Assembly (NCBI GenBank): GCA_030632745.1
Contig: DAOVUE010000140.1
Coordinates: 1-5,509, forward strand
Reading direction: 5' to 3'
Length of the DNA: 5,509 bases
DNA from: Pseudomonadota bacterium
Lineage (GTDB): Bacteria > Pseudomonadota > Gammaproteobacteria > GRL18
Shown here: positions 5,499-5,509 of the stretch, piece after piece
Position numbering within the stretch: the first letter of the stretch is position 1
How the letters are laid out: each line of letters starts with the position of its first letter
Translations under genes and position numbers: made by a program
The notes under the pieces: generated by a model
The model's input: only the letters and a program-made list of their open reading frames with translations
What the model was told of the DNA's origin: nothing
Database searches by the model: none

Positions 5499-5509
5499 AT
5501 GCTGTTTAA

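Overview
The window is AT-rich bacterial DNA and most likely comes from a gammaproteobacterium. It carries recognisable apaH and folA genes close together in convergent orientation, as around the folA-apaH locus of E. coli, although here other genes lie between them. The proteins read as gammaproteobacterial: a DHFR close to the E. coli type, an NtrC-type sigma-54 activator, and a REP-associated tyrosine transposase (RAYT). I cannot name the genus from the sequence alone.

Layout. On the + strand, apaH (82-915) has a strong ribosome binding site. It is followed by a small, unrecognised two-helix membrane protein (986-1204). Everything else is on the - strand. Read in the direction of transcription from the right edge, there is first a 110-residue helical protein whose start may lie outside the window (5166-5498). 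Next come a 640-residue REC-PAS-AAA+(sigma-54)-Fis regulator (3223-5145) and folA (2673-3203, TTG start). These three are separated by only about 20 bases each and look like one operon. Then follow a secreted 3D-domain protein (1990-2379) and a RAYT (1218-1931).

The feature most worth attention is a dispersed repeat tied to the RAYT. Three copies of a motif reading roughly AAAGGGTCAGWGTAATTGATTT occur at about 1212, 2005 and 2674. Copies 1 and 2 face each other and bracket the RAYT like inverted ends. Copies 2 and 3 are 52-bp direct repeats with 48 identical positions, and they bracket the 3D-domain gene. Each copy begins at the stop codon of a gene or within a few bases of it, in the same sense as that gene. 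One copy supplies the last codons and stop of the 3D protein, and another supplies the last codons of the RAYT. The right-hand copies contain a GTCAG/CTGAC inverted repeat and a possible sigma-70-like promoter pointing into the next gene.

How the genes fit together. ApaH clears dinucleoside tetraphosphates and FolA makes tetrahydrofolate, so both are housekeeping. The regulator and the small helical protein look like a signalling pair whose transcript reads into folA. The RAYT, its repeats and perhaps the 3D gene look like an insertion into the space between apaH and folA.
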